A stretch of 40,517 bases of DNA from Mycolicibacterium porcinum (GTDB lineage Bacteria > Actinomycetota > Actinomycetes > Mycobacteriales > Mycobacteriaceae), in assembly GCA_001942045.1 (NCBI GenBank), contig MSTD01000026.1, positions 1-40,517 of the forward strand. Reading direction: 5' to 3'. Every line of letters begins with the position of its first letter. Position 1 is the first letter of the stretch. Shown piece by piece: positions 8,108 through 16,919 of the stretch. The position numbers and the translations under genes are program-made. Below the pieces are notes generated by a model. That model saw only the letters and a program-made list of their open reading frames with translations. It ran no database searches and was not told the DNA's origin.

Positions 8108-9753
8108 AGGTCATGGCCCAGATGGCGATGGTGATGAACCTCGACAAGTGCATCGGGTGTCAAACCTGTTCGGTGACCTGCAAACAGGCCTGGACCAACC
8201 GGGCCGGCACCGAGTACGTCTGGTTCAACAACGTCGAAACCCGTCCCGGGCAAGGCTATCCGCGTACCTACGAGGACCAGGAGAAGTGGCGTGGTGGGTG
8301 GAAGCTGGACCGGCGCGGGCGGCTGCGGTTGCGTGACGGCGGCCGGTTGGCCAAGCTCGCCCGGATCTTCGCGAACCCGAAGCTGCCGTCCATCGACGAC
8401 TACTACGAGCCCTGGACCTACGACTACGAGAACCTGACCTCGGCTCCGCTGGGCGAACACATCCCCACCGCGCCGCCACGCAGCCTGATCACCGGTAAGC
8501 CCATGAAGGTGTCGTGGTCGGCGAACTGGGACGACGACCTGGCCGGGTCGCCGGAGATCGTGCCGGGGGATCCGGTCCTCAAACAGGTCAGCGAGCAGAT
8601 CAAGCTCGAGCTCGAAGAGACCTTCATGTTCTATCTGCCCCGGATCTGCGAGCACTGCCTCAACCCGGCGTGCGTGGCGTCCTGCCCGTCGGGCGCGATG
8701 TACAAGCGTTCCGAGGACGGGATCGTGCTGGTCGATCAGGACCGCTGCCGCGGCTGGCGCATGTGTGTGTCCGGATGTCCCTACAAGAAGGTGTATTTCA
8801 ACCACAAGACCGGCAAGGCCGAGAAGTGCACGCTGTGCTACCCGCGCATCGAGGTCGGCCTGCCCACGGTGTGCTCGGAGACCTGCGTCGGCCGGTTGCG
8901 TTACCTCGGCCTGGTGCTCTACGACGTCGACCGGGTGCTGGAAGCGGCGTCGGTGCCCGACGACAAGGATCTCTACGAGGCGCAGCGGAAGATCCTGCTC
9001 GACCCGACCGATCCCGAGGTGATCGCCGGGGCCCGGGCCGAGGGTATCTCCGACGAGTGGATCGAGGCGGCCCAACGCTCACCGGTGTACAAGCTGATCC
9101 ACACCTATGGTGTTGCGCTGCCGCTGCATCCGGAGTTCCGGACGGTGCCGATGGTGTGGTACATCCCGCCGCTGTCGCCGGTGGTCGACGCGGTCAGCCG
9201 CGACGGACACGACGGTGAGGACGTCGGCAACCTGTTCGGCGCGTTGGAAGCGCTGCGCATCCCGATCGAGTACCTGGCCGGGTTGTTCACCGCGGGGGAC
9301 ACCGCGGTCGTCGAGGGCGTGCTGCGTCGGCTGGCGGCGATGCGGTCCTATATGCGTGACATCAACCTCGGCCGTCAGACCCAGCCGCACATCCCGGCTG
9401 CGGTAGGGATGACCGAGGAACAGGTGTACGAGATGTACCGGCTCCTGGCGCTCGCGAAATACGAGGAGCGCTATGTCATTCCGACCGCGTACAGCACCGA
9501 GGGCATACCCGGGACCGAGGAGCCGGGCTGCTCACTGTCCTTCGAAGGCGGGCCGGGAATGTACGAGTCGGGTCCCTTCGGCGAGGCCAGCGGTGGGCCG
9601 ATACCGGTGGCCGTGGAGACATTCCACGCGCTGCAACACCGGCAGACCAGTGGCGGCATGGCGGCCAACGCCGACCGGCCGTCGCGCGTCAATCTGCTCA
9701 ACTGGGACGGCAGGGGAGTGCCGTCGGGCATGTTCCCGGGTGGTGATCAGTGA
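8104..9753 (+). CDS. narH: Respiratory nitrate reductase beta subunit NarH (iron-sulfur)
   Basis: 549 residues. NarH carries four iron-sulfur clusters that wire NarI haem to NarG. Four cysteine groups are present: CIGCQTCSVTC at residues 16-26, CEHCLNPACVASC, CRGWRMCVSGC and KCTLCYPRIEVGLPTVCSETC. The Trp replacing a Cys in CRGWRMC is the known mark of the [3Fe-4S] cluster in this family. The GTG at 8104 overlaps the narG stop; ATG 8113 is an alternative nine bases later. The C-terminal third (PIEYLAGLFTAG and after) matches the NarH C-terminal domain. Corresponds to Rv1162. Confidence 0.96.
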   Translation: MKVMAQMAMVMNLDKCIGCQTCSVTCKQAWTNRAGTEYVWFNNVETRPGQGYPRTYEDQEKWRGGWKLDRRGRLRLRDGGRLAKLARIFANPKLPSIDDYYEPWTYDYENLTSAPLGEHIPTAPPRSLITGKPMKVSWSANWDDDLAGSPEIVPGDPVLKQVSEQIKLELEETFMFYLPRICEHCLNPACVASCPSGAMYKRSEDGIVLVDQDRCRGWRMCVSGCPYKKVYFNHKTGKAEKCTLCYPRIEVGLPTVCSETCVGRLRYLGLVLYDVDRVLEAASVPDDKDLYEAQRKILLDPTDPEVIAGARAEGISDEWIEAAQRSPVYKLIHTYGVALPLHPEFRTVPMVWYIPPLSPVVDAVSRDGHDGEDVGNLFGALEALRIPIEYLAGLFTAGDTAVVEGVLRRLAAMRSYMRDINLGRQTQPHIPAAVGMTEEQVYEMYRLLALAKYEERYVIPTAYSTEGIPGTEEPGCSLSFEGGPGMYESGPFGEASGGPIPVAVETFHALQHRQTSGGMAANADRPSRVNLLNWDGRGVPSGMFPGGDQ

Positions 9754-10403
9754 TGAAGCGTCGCAACCGAACCCGCCACAACACGATGCAGGACCGGCTG
9801 GTGTGGCAGGCGGCGTCGCTGATGCTGGCCTATCCCGACGACGGTCACGTCGACCGGCTGCAGACCGCGGCACGCCTGCTGGACCACGTCACCGGCGAAG
9901 CCAGGGAGTTGCTCGGTGAAACGGTTGTCGGGCTGAGTCGGCGGTCCGCCATGGAGCTGCAGCAGGAGTATGTCGACACGTTCGACCTGCACAAGCGGTG
10001 CACCATGCTGCTGACCTACTGGACGTCGGGGGACACCCGGAACCGCGGTGCGGACATGGTCGAGTTCACCCAGACCTATCGTGCTGCAGGTGTCGAGATA
10101 CCGAAAGGTGAGGCACCCGACCATCTCCCGGTAGTTCTGGAATTCGCCGCCACGGTCGACCCGGAGGCGGGACGGCGGCTGCTCGCCAAGTACCGCGTGC
10201 CCATCGGCGTGGTGGCCAAAGCGCTGGCCGAGCGGAGGTCGCCCTACGCGCCCGTCGTCGCGGCGGTGGACGCTACGCTTCCGTCCCTGGCCTCGCTGGA
10301 CGACGTGTCGCGACTGATGATGTCCGGACCGCCCGCGGAATCGGTGGGACTGCAGCCGTTTCAGCTGACCGTCCCGCCCCGGCGGGTACAGGAGGTGCTC
10401 TGA
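9750..10403 (+). CDS. narJ: Nitrate reductase assembly chaperone NarJ (delta)
   Basis: 217 residues of the TorD/NarJ chaperone family, which binds apo-NarG and allows insertion of the molybdenum cofactor and FS0 cluster; it is not part of the final enzyme. Typical features are WQAASLMLAYPDDGH near the N-terminus and the EYVDTFDLHKRCTMLLTYW core with YWTSGDTRNRG. The start is either GTG 9750 or ATG 9753, both overlapping the narH stop; ATG 9786 (MQDRLVWQ) is a shorter option closer to the conserved region. The narI start shares its last base. Confidence 0.92.
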   Translation: MMKRRNRTRHNTMQDRLVWQAASLMLAYPDDGHVDRLQTAARLLDHVTGEARELLGETVVGLSRRSAMELQQEYVDTFDLHKRCTMLLTYWTSGDTRNRGADMVEFTQTYRAAGVEIPKGEAPDHLPVVLEFAATVDPEAGRRLLAKYRVPIGVVAKALAERRSPYAPVVAAVDATLPSLASLDDVSRLMMSGPPAESVGLQPFQLTVPPRRVQEVL

Positions 10404-11131
10404 TGTCGGGCTGGGAGATCTTCTGGGATGTGGTTCCGTACGTGACGCTGGCGATCGTCGCCGTCGGCACCTGGTGGCGGTACCGCTACGACAAGTTCGG
10501 CTGGACCACGCGCTCGTCGCAGCTGTACGAGTCGCGACTGCTGCGCATCGCCAGCCCGATGTTCCACTTCGGCATGCTGGTGGTGTTCATCGGACACGTC
10601 GTCGGCCTGTTCATCCCGGAATCGTGGATGGACCTGGTGATGAGCGATCACATCTATCACCTGCAGGCGGTGATCCTCGGCGGGATCGCGGGCATCGCGG
10701 CTCTCGTCGGCATCGCACTGTTGATCTACCGTCGTCGTGCCACGGGTCCGGTCTTCATGGCCACCACCGTCAACGACAAGACGATGTATGTGGTCCTGGT
10801 GGCCGCTATGGTGGCCGGGTTCGCCTGTACCGCGATTGGAGCGACACCCGAGGGCGCCGAGCACGACTACCGCGAAACTGTGTCGCCGTGGTTCCGCTCG
10901 ATCTGGATCCTGCAGCCCCGCGGCGATCTCATGGTCCAGGCGCCGCTGTACTTCCACATCCACGTGATGATCGCGCTGGTGCTGTTCTGCCTGTGGCCGT
11001 TCACCCGGCTGGTGCACGTCTTCAGCGCGCCGATCGGCTACCTGTTCCGGCCGTATGTCGTGTACCGCAGCCGCGATGTCGCCAAGGAGAGTGAGCTGGT
11101 CGGATCCCGCCCGCAGCGCCGGGGTTGGTGA
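10403..11131 (+). CDS. narI: Respiratory nitrate reductase gamma subunit NarI (cytochrome b)
   Basis: 242 residues with five membrane helices. NarI oxidises menaquinol on the periplasmic side and passes electrons through two b-type haems to NarH. All four haem ligands are present at family spacing: His55 and His65 (FHFGMLVVFIGH) and His187 and His205 (HIHVMI... LVHVF), nearly the same numbering as E. coli NarI (56, 66, 187, 205). The ATG overlaps the narJ stop by one base and has a strong Shine-Dalgarno, AGGAGGTG. It closes the operon narK2-GHJI. Confidence 0.95.
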   Translation: MSGWEIFWDVVPYVTLAIVAVGTWWRYRYDKFGWTTRSSQLYESRLLRIASPMFHFGMLVVFIGHVVGLFIPESWMDLVMSDHIYHLQAVILGGIAGIAALVGIALLIYRRRATGPVFMATTVNDKTMYVVLVAAMVAGFACTAIGATPEGAEHDYRETVSPWFRSIWILQPRGDLMVQAPLYFHIHVMIALVLFCLWPFTRLVHVFSAPIGYLFRPYVVYRSRDVAKESELVGSRPQRRGW

Positions 11132-11166
11132 TCCCAAACCAAACTCGGCAAGCCGTATCGCGGACT

Positions 11167-11172
11167 TAGAAT
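11167..11172 (+). promoter_or_regulatory. -10 box (TAGAAT) for a leaderless cyclase transcript
   Basis: TAGAAT matches TANNNT and ends 6 nt before the GTG at 11179, the usual geometry of a leaderless mycobacterial message. It separates the cyclase gene transcriptionally from narI, whose stop is 47 bp upstream of the GTG. Confidence 0.5.
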
Positions 11173-11178
11173 TTTGCC

Positions 11179-12489
11179 GTGTTCTCGGAGACGCGCTATG
11201 CGACGAACGGCGAATTGCGCGTCGCATACCGCGCCTCGCGCCACGGTGCTCGCGACATCGTCGTTGTCCCGAACTGGTTCACCAACTGTGAAGTGATCCC
11301 GGAGTTACCGTTCATTCAGGGGTGGCTCGATGCGATGACGTCGCTCGGTCGCCTCATCTTCTTTGACCAACCAGGCACGGGAGCATCCGATCCCGTCACA
11401 CCGGACGCACTGCCGACCTTGGAGCAATGGGCCGACAGCATCGCCGCGGTGCTCGACGAACTCGGGAGCAGCGAAGCGGTTCTCATCGCGCCGAACGCCG
11501 CGTTCGCGACGGCGGCGCTGTTCGCGGCGACCCATCCGTCTCGCGCCACCGCGCTGGTCTCGCTCGACGGTTTCGCAGACGCCGGTGGCACCCCGCTACT
11601 TCAAGACGAATCCAAGGCCGCGACGATCCGCAACTGGGGAACCGGGAGGCTCCAGGCTGTGGTGAATCCGGACATGCCGTGGAATGAGGAGATCAGGGCG
11701 GGGTGGGCTCGACTGGAACGTCTGTCGGCCAGCCCGAGGACGCTGGCCCTCGTGACACCGCTCGCGTTCGAACTGGACGTGCGGGCGGTCCTTCCGACCG
11801 TCCGGGTGCCGACTCTTGTTGTTCAGCACGCCGACAGTGTGCTGGTCCCGCCCGCGAAGGGCAAGTACATCGCCGAGCACATTCCGAACGCGAAATATGT
11901 TGAGGTGCCAGGACGTAACTGGCACCACATCGTTGAGCCGTGGCGCGAGTCCTTTCAGGAGATTGCCGAGTTCCTCACCGGACAGCGGGCCGAGGTGGCC
12001 GATGATCGGGTGCTGGCGACGGTGTTGTTCACTGATATCGTCGGGTCGACGCGCAAAGCCGCGGAGATCGGCGACCACGACTGGCACGCGTTGCTCGACG
12101 CGCATGATGCCGTGGTGCGGTCACTGCTGTCGCGGTTCCGGGGCCGTGAAGTAGATACTTCGGGCGACGGCTTCCTGGCCACGTTTGACGGCCCGCAGCG
12201 TGCGATCCGCTGCGCGATGGCGATTCGCGACGCGGTGCAGGTGCTCGGCATCGAGGTGCGGGCGGGGTTACACACCGGCGAGTGCGAGGTCCGCGGCGAT
12301 GACATCGGCGGCATCGCTGTACACATCGGCGCTCGGGTCGGTGCGTTGGCAGGGCCGAGCGAAGTACTGGTGTCGAGCACGCTGCGCGACCTCGTGATCG
12401 GGTCGGGACTGCTGTTCGAGGAGCGCGGTGCTCACGAACTCAAGGGCGTGCCCGGCCAGTGGCACCTGTTTGCCGTCGCGTCTCCGTAG
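11179..12489 (+). CDS. Alpha/beta-hydrolase-like domain fused to a class III adenylate/guanylate cyclase
   Basis: 436 residues in two domains. Residues about 1-270 have the alpha/beta-hydrolase fold seen in Rv1900c-type cyclases, but the nucleophile elbow expected as G-x-S-x-G reads APNAA (104-108), with Asn106 in place of Ser; a His-rich loop, GRNWHH, remains at 245-250. Residues about 276-436 are a class III nucleotidyl cyclase domain: metal-binding Asp286 (LFTDIVGST) and Asp330 (SGDGF), purine-selecting Asp375, transition-state Arg386 in VHIGARV. The substrate-contacting Lys is Asp326 and the usual Asn is His382. It probably makes cAMP, with the inactive-looking hydrolase domain as sensor; both points are inference. 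The start is the leaderless GTG at 11179. It has no counterpart in the M. tuberculosis nar-typA interval. Confidence 0.85.
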   Translation: MFSETRYATNGELRVAYRASRHGARDIVVVPNWFTNCEVIPELPFIQGWLDAMTSLGRLIFFDQPGTGASDPVTPDALPTLEQWADSIAAVLDELGSSEAVLIAPNAAFATAALFAATHPSRATALVSLDGFADAGGTPLLQDESKAATIRNWGTGRLQAVVNPDMPWNEEIRAGWARLERLSASPRTLALVTPLAFELDVRAVLPTVRVPTLVVQHADSVLVPPAKGKYIAEHIPNAKYVEVPGRNWHHIVEPWRESFQEIAEFLTGQRAEVADDRVLATVLFTDIVGSTRKAAEIGDHDWHALLDAHDAVVRSLLSRFRGREVDTSGDGFLATFDGPQRAIRCAMAIRDAVQVLGIEVRAGLHTGECEVRGDDIGGIAVHIGARVGALAGPSEVLVSSTLRDLVIGSGLLFEERGAHELKGVPGQWHLFAVASP

Positions 12490-12553
12490 CCCGTGGCAAC
12501 ACTGAGGACTTTCGGCCCTGCCAGTGGATACGCAGCCGGCGGACGATTGGTTT

Positions 12554-13939
12554 ATGGAGCAGCTGACTGCCTTGGACGCCGGCTTCCTGGAAGCCGAGGA
12601 CTCCGACCGCCACGCGAGCTTGGCGATCGGGGCGATCGCCGTGCTCGACGGACCGATGCCCAGCCCCGAGACCATCGCGGCCGGCCTGGCCGAACGCGCG
12701 ATGACGGTGCCCCGGCTACATCAGCTGCTCCACACCCAGCCGCTCGATCTCGGGGCGCCGCAATGGGTAGAGGACACCAACTTCGATGCCGCCCACCACA
12801 TTCACCGTGCTGCGCTGCCACTGCCCGGAGACGATGCGGTGTTGCACCGGTGGGCCGCCGACGTCATGGAACGCCGCCTGGACCGGGACCGTCCCTTGTG
12901 GGAGTGCTGGATCGTCGACGGACTCGAAGGCAACCGGTGGGCGCTCCTGCTGAAAGTCCACCACTGCATCGCCGACGGGGTCGCCGCGACCCGGCTTTTG
13001 AGTCGGCTCTGTGACGGCGGCGACGTGGTCGATAAAGCTGTTGTGCGTCAAGATGCCAGGGGGACAGCGGCTTTCAGCCCGGCTGACTGGCTCGGTGACG
13101 CATGGCGCATCTCTGCCGGGCTGCCCGTCGCCGCCATGCAGGCCGTCCGCGGAGCCCTCGACATCGTCACCGGCCTGCTGCGTCCAGCAGCTGCCAGCTC
13201 GTTGACCGGACCGGTGACCAGCATGCGCCGTTACGCCGCCGGCGAGGTGTCGCTGGATGACGTCGACACGGTGTGCCGGGAGTTCGGCGTGACAGTCAAT
13301 GATGTCGCCCTGGCAGCGATCACCGACAGCTTCCGTAACACGCTGATCCGTCGCGGAGAGAAGCCGAGGCGAGACGCGCTGCGCACGTTGGTGCCGGTAT
13401 CGGTGCGCTCCGACGATGCGAGTGACCGGACGGACAATCGGGTATCCGTGATGCTGCCGTACCTACCCGTCGACAAGGCCGATCCCGTGCAGCAGCTACG
13501 CGCCGTGCATTCCAGGCTCGCCAGAGCCAAAGCCAGCGGACAGCGGGAGGCGGGCAACATCCTGGTGTCGGCTGCCAATGCGATTCCGTTCCCGCTGACC
13601 GCGTGGACCGTGCGGGCACTGACCCGGTTGCCGCAACGCGGTGTCGTCACCGTCGCCACGAATGTGCCCGGACCGCGGAAGCGGTTGCGCGTCATGGGCT
13701 GTGACGTGGTCAGGTTGCTGCCGATTCCGCCGATTGCGATGCAGCTGCGGACCGGTATCGCCATCATGAGTTATACCGACCGCCTGGTATTCGGCGTTAT
13801 CGGCGACTACGACTCGACACCTGACGTCGACGAACTGGCGAAAGGCGTCGAGCGTGCCGTCGCCCGTCTGGTCGACATCAGCGTCGGCCACTGGCGCGTC
13901 ACCCCGGTGGGAACACTGCAACTCGTACAGGGAGGTTGA
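12554..13939 (+). CDS. WS/DGAT family wax ester synthase / diacylglycerol acyltransferase
   Basis: 461 residues with the chosen start; the family esterifies acyl-CoA to fatty alcohols or diacylglycerol to form wax esters and triacylglycerol storage lipid. The active-site motif HHxxxDG is HHCIADG (His136, His137, Asp141, Gly142), preceded by the PLWECWIVDGL block. A C-terminal NDVALAAITDSFR region and NVPGPRKRL motif are also typical. The N-terminus MEQLTALDAGFLEAED is the usual beginning of mycobacterial members, favouring ATG 12554 over GTG 12524. It ends 3 nt before the PNPOx-like gene, so the two are co-transcribed. Which of the many mycobacterial paralogues this is cannot be told by eye. 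Confidence 0.88.
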   Translation: MEQLTALDAGFLEAEDSDRHASLAIGAIAVLDGPMPSPETIAAGLAERAMTVPRLHQLLHTQPLDLGAPQWVEDTNFDAAHHIHRAALPLPGDDAVLHRWAADVMERRLDRDRPLWECWIVDGLEGNRWALLLKVHHCIADGVAATRLLSRLCDGGDVVDKAVVRQDARGTAAFSPADWLGDAWRISAGLPVAAMQAVRGALDIVTGLLRPAAASSLTGPVTSMRRYAAGEVSLDDVDTVCREFGVTVNDVALAAITDSFRNTLIRRGEKPRRDALRTLVPVSVRSDDASDRTDNRVSVMLPYLPVDKADPVQQLRAVHSRLARAKASGQREAGNILVSAANAIPFPLTAWTVRALTRLPQRGVVTVATNVPGPRKRLRVMGCDVVRLLPIPPIAMQLRTGIAIMSYTDRLVFGVIGDYDSTPDVDELAKGVERAVARLVDISVGHWRVTPVGTLQLVQGG

Positions 13940-13942
13940 TCG

Positions 13943-14371
13943 ATGAAGGGACAAGAACTCGGCGTTCTCACCCGCAGGCAATGCCTGGATCTGCTGGAAC
14001 GGGTGCGTGTCGGACGCCTGGTGTTCACCGAGGACGCCCTGCCGGCGGTACAGCCGGTCAACTTCCGGGTGTGGCACGACGATGTGGTGATCCGGGTGGC
14101 CGGCGGACCGAAACTGACCGCCGCCATCGAGCATCAGGTGGTGGCGTTCCAGGCCGACGAGCTCGACCCCGACCTACGGACGGGCTGGAGCGTGACGATC
14201 GTCGGGCATGCCGAGCCCATCACCGACGTGGACGAACAGGTGGAGGTCGCCGGGACGTTCGTGCAGCCGTGGGCCGAGGGGCGGCGCGATCACTTCGTGC
14301 GGATCCGCGCCGAGAAGGTCACCGGGCGTGAGCTCCGGGACCATGCGATGCCGCACTACGGGGTCGGTTAG
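13943..14371 (+). CDS. Pyridoxamine 5'-phosphate oxidase-like flavin-binding protein
   Basis: 142 residues, the size of single-domain FMN- or F420-binding split-barrel proteins. Diagnostic pieces are the N-terminal CLDLLERVRVGRLVFTEDALPAVQPVNF, then VAFQADELDPDLRTGWSVTIVGHA and a C-terminal FVRIRAEKVTGREL strand. Such proteins in mycobacteria use FMN, haem or F420 and are often part of hypoxia-response gene sets; the cofactor here is not known. The ATG lies 3 nt after the acyltransferase stop with GGGAGG upstream, showing an operon. It overlaps the convergent downstream gene by 4 nt. Confidence 0.8.
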   Translation: MKGQELGVLTRRQCLDLLERVRVGRLVFTEDALPAVQPVNFRVWHDDVVIRVAGGPKLTAAIEHQVVAFQADELDPDLRTGWSVTIVGHAEPITDVDEQVEVAGTFVQPWAEGRRDHFVRIRAEKVTGRELRDHAMPHYGVG

Positions 14372-14634
14372 TACCGCAACCGGTCGTTGACGACCCGCAC
14401 GGCGTGGCCCGGGTGCTGCGTCGCGTACAGCGGATGCAGCAGCATCGGGTGGCGGCAGTGCGCGCAGGAGGCCTGCGGCCGGTTCGCCGACGCGAAGGTG
14501 AGGTGGTGGCATTCGCTGCAGCGGACCATGTAACAGGCGCCGATCCAGTTGGCCATGCCCACATAGATCGCCACCGTGGTTCCCGCGGCGAGCACCATGA
14601 TCAAAGCGACCGTGAGCGCTTCGTAAACCGTCAT
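14368..14634 (-). CDS. Small membrane-anchored zinc-ribbon protein
   Basis: 88 residues. An N-terminal membrane helix (about residues 5-28, ALTVALIMVLAAGTTVAIYV) is followed by two Cys pairs, CSEC and CAHC, spaced like a zinc ribbon or rubredoxin-type knuckle, then a His-rich tail. ATG 14632-14634 was chosen because GGAGG lies at ideal spacing upstream; an in-frame ATG at 14658 would add eight residues. No function can be assigned. The tail may face the cytoplasm and bind metal; this is inference. Confidence 0.7.
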   Translation of the reverse strand: MTVYEALTVALIMVLAAGTTVAIYVGMANWIGACYMVRCSECHHLTFASANRPQASCAHCRHPMLLHPLYATQHPGHAVRVVNDRLRY

Positions 14635-14696
14635 CCTGGTACCTCCAAGCACGCCCATAGCAACGTGACGGATACCTAAAACGGTACGCCCGAACG

Positions 14697-14864
14697 TCAG
14701 GTTTTCCTGGCCCGTTTGAAGACCTTGTCCAGTTCTTTACCGCTCACTCCGTGGTGCTCCGCCTTGCGGACCTTGTGTAGCACCAGGGGGCAACGCTTGC
14801 AGCGCGGTTTGCTCTTGCAGCACTTTTTCTTGGGCTTGAGCCCCGCGATTTTTGCGGACTTCAA
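14697..14864 (-). CDS. Small Lys/Cys-rich protein with a CC...CxxC motif
   Basis: About 55 residues from a TTG start at 14864 (MKSAKIAG, then LKPKKKCCKSKPRCKRCP). An in-frame ATG at 14930 would give 77 residues but would run across the typA start. The basic cysteine cluster CC-x5-CxxCP followed by a helical, basic C-terminus is a pattern I associate with small conserved actinobacterial proteins of unknown function. It could bind metal or nucleic acid. It is divergent from typA with only about 56 bp between starts, so the promoters must overlap. Confidence 0.6.
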   Translation of the reverse strand: MKSAKIAGLKPKKKCCKSKPRCKRCPLVLHKVRKAEHHGVSGKELDKVFKRARKT

Positions 14865-14908
14865 CGTGACGGGGCTCTCTCGTTTTCGTGATCGACCGGC
14901 CAGCCTGC

Positions 14909-14914
14909 GAGAAT
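14909..14914 (+). promoter_or_regulatory. Extended -10 box for leaderless typA
   Basis: GAGAAT preceded by an extended TGC element, 6 nt before the GTG at 14921. The spacing supports leaderless transcription and decides between GTG 14921 and the upstream GTG 14888. Confidence 0.4.
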
Positions 14915-14920
14915 GTCCGG

Positions 14921-16822
14921 GTGGATTCACGCCCGAGCTTTCGCAATGTCGCCATCGTCGCCCACGTCGACCACGGCAAGACGACCCTAGTCGACGCGAT
15001 GCTGCGACAGTCCGGTGCCTTGACGCACCGCGGCGACGACGCGGTCGAGCGCCTGATGGACTCCGGTGACCTTGAGAAGGAAAAGGGCATCACCATCCTG
15101 GCCAAGAACACCGCGGTGCACCGGCACCATACGGACGGCACGATGACGGTGATCAACGTCATCGACACCCCTGGTCACGCCGATTTCGGTGGCGAGGTGG
15201 AGCGCGGCCTGTCCATGGTCGACGGCGTGGTGCTGCTGGTCGACGCCTCCGAAGGGCCGCTGCCGCAGACCCGGTTCGTGCTGCGCAAGGCCCTGGCCGC
15301 CCACCTTCCGGTGATCCTGGTGGTCAACAAGACCGACCGGCCCGACGCGCGGATCGCCGAGGTGGTCGAGGAAAGCCACGACCTGCTGCTCGACGTCGCA
15401 TCCGACCTCGACGAGGAAGCTCAGGCGGCCGCCGAGAAGGCGCTGGACCTGCCCACGCTGTACGCCTCGGGCCGAGCCGGTATCGCCTCGACCACGCAGC
15501 CCGAAAACGGCCAGAACCCCGACGGCGAGAACCTCGACCCGCTGTTCGACGTGCTGATGGAGCACATCCCGGCACCGTCCGGTGACCCCGAGGCCCCGCT
15601 GCAGGCCCTCGTCACCAACCTCGACGCATCGGCCTTCCTCGGCCGCCTCGCGCTGATCCGCATCTACAACGGCCGGCTCAAGAAGGGCCAGCAGGTTGCC
15701 TGGATGCGTGAGGTCGACGGCGCACCGGTGATCACCAACGCCAAGATCACCGAGCTGCTGGCCACCGAGGGCGTCGACCGCAATCCGACCGAGGAGGCCG
15801 TTGCTGGCGACATCGTCGCGGTCGCGGGCATCCCCGAGATCATGATCGGCGACACCCTGGCCGATCCCGAGCACGCGCATGCTCTGCCGCGCATCACGGT
15901 CGACGAGCCCGCCATCTCGGTCACCATCGGCACCAATACCTCACCGCTTGCCGGCCGGGTGTCCGGGCACAAGCTGACCGCCCGCATGGTCAAGAACCGG
16001 CTCGACTCCGAACTGATCGGCAACGTGTCGATCCGGGTCGTCGACATCGGCCGGCCCGACGCCTGGGAGGTCCAGGGCCGTGGTGAGCTGGCGCTGGCCA
16101 TCCTCGTCGAGCAGATGCGCCGCGAGGGCTTCGAGCTGACCGTCGGCAAGCCGCAGGTGGTCACCAAGAACATCGACGGCAAGCTGCACGAGCCGTTCGA
16201 AGAGCTGACCATCGACTGCCCCGAGGAGTTCGTCGGCGCCATCACCCAGCTGATGGCCAACCGCAAGGGCCGCATGGAGCAGATGACCAACCACGCCGCC
16301 GGGTGGGTGCGCATGGACTTCGTGGTGCCCAGCCGTGGCTTGATCGGCTTCCGCACCGACTTCCTGACCGAGACCCGCGGAACCGGCATCGCCAACGCGG
16401 TGTTCGAGGGCTATCGGCCGTGGGCCGGGGAGATCCGGGCCCGCCACACCGGCTCCCTGGTGAGCGACCGGTCCGGCTCGATCACCCCGTTCGCGATGAT
16501 CCAGCTGGCCGACCGTGGCCAGTTCTTCGTCGAGCCGGGCCAGGACACCTACGAGGGCCAGGTCGTCGGGATCAACCCGCGTGCCGAGGACCTCGACATC
16601 AACATCACCCGCGAGAAGAAGCTGACGAACATGCGGTCGTCGACCGCCGACGTCATGGAAACCCTTGCGCGGCCTTTGGAATTGGGCTTGGAGCAAGCCA
16701 TGGAGTTCTGCGCCGAGGATGAGTGCGTCGAGGTGACCCCCGAGGTCGTCCGGGTGCGCAAGGTCGAGCTGACGGCCTCGCTGCGGGCGCGGGCGAAGGC
16801 TCGGGCCAAGGCGCGCGGGTAG
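14921..16822 (+). CDS. typA: Ribosome-binding GTPase TypA/BipA
   Basis: 633 residues, matching the family length (about 610-630). TypA is an EF-G-like translational GTPase that binds ribosomes under stress and helps late 50S assembly. The G domain shows G1 AHVDHGKTT (residues 14-22), G3 DTPGHADF and G4 NKTDRPDAR, followed by domain II, EF-G-like domains III/V ([31 protein letters not shown]) and the BipA-specific C-terminal domain with NMRSSTADV. The C-terminus ends in a Lys/Arg/Ala tail. The start is GTG 14921 because a -10-like box sits 6 nt upstream. Same place as Rv1165, but here separated from narI by five extra genes. Confidence 0.95.
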   Translation: MDSRPSFRNVAIVAHVDHGKTTLVDAMLRQSGALTHRGDDAVERLMDSGDLEKEKGITILAKNTAVHRHHTDGTMTVINVIDTPGHADFGGEVERGLSMVDGVVLLVDASEGPLPQTRFVLRKALAAHLPVILVVNKTDRPDARIAEVVEESHDLLLDVASDLDEEAQAAAEKALDLPTLYASGRAGIASTTQPENGQNPDGENLDPLFDVLMEHIPAPSGDPEAPLQALVTNLDASAFLGRLALIRIYNGRLKKGQQVAWMREVDGAPVITNAKITELLATEGVDRNPTEEAVAGDIVAVAGIPEIMIGDTLADPEHAHALPRITVDEPAISVTIGTNTSPLAGRVSGHKLTARMVKNRLDSELIGNVSIRVVDIGRPDAWEVQGRGELALAILVEQMRREGFELTVGKPQVVTKNIDGKLHEPFEELTIDCPEEFVGAITQLMANRKGRMEQMTNHAAGWVRMDFVVPSRGLIGFRTDFLTETRGTGIANAVFEGYRPWAGEIRARHTGSLVSDRSGSITPFAMIQLADRGQFFVEPGQDTYEGQVVGINPRAEDLDINITREKKLTNMRSSTADVMETLARPLELGLEQAMEFCAEDECVEVTPEVVRVRKVELTASLRARAKARAKARG

Positions 16823-16840
16823 TTTTCTGCACGCTGACGC

Positions 16841-16885
16841 TGCGTCCAGGGCGCAAAAGTACAAGTGTTCAGCGCCCTGACCGCA
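16841..16885. terminator. Stem-loop between convergent typA and exported paralogue 1
   Basis: CAGGGCGC (16847-16854) pairs with GCGCCCTG (16872-16879); beyond a 2x2 internal loop, TGCG and CGCA extend the stem. It lies between two convergent stop codons and could end both transcripts. No U-run follows, as is common in mycobacteria. Confidence 0.5.
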
Positions 16886-16919
16886 GTCTCAATGCCGCTG
16901 CTGCAGAGCGACGGTGGGC

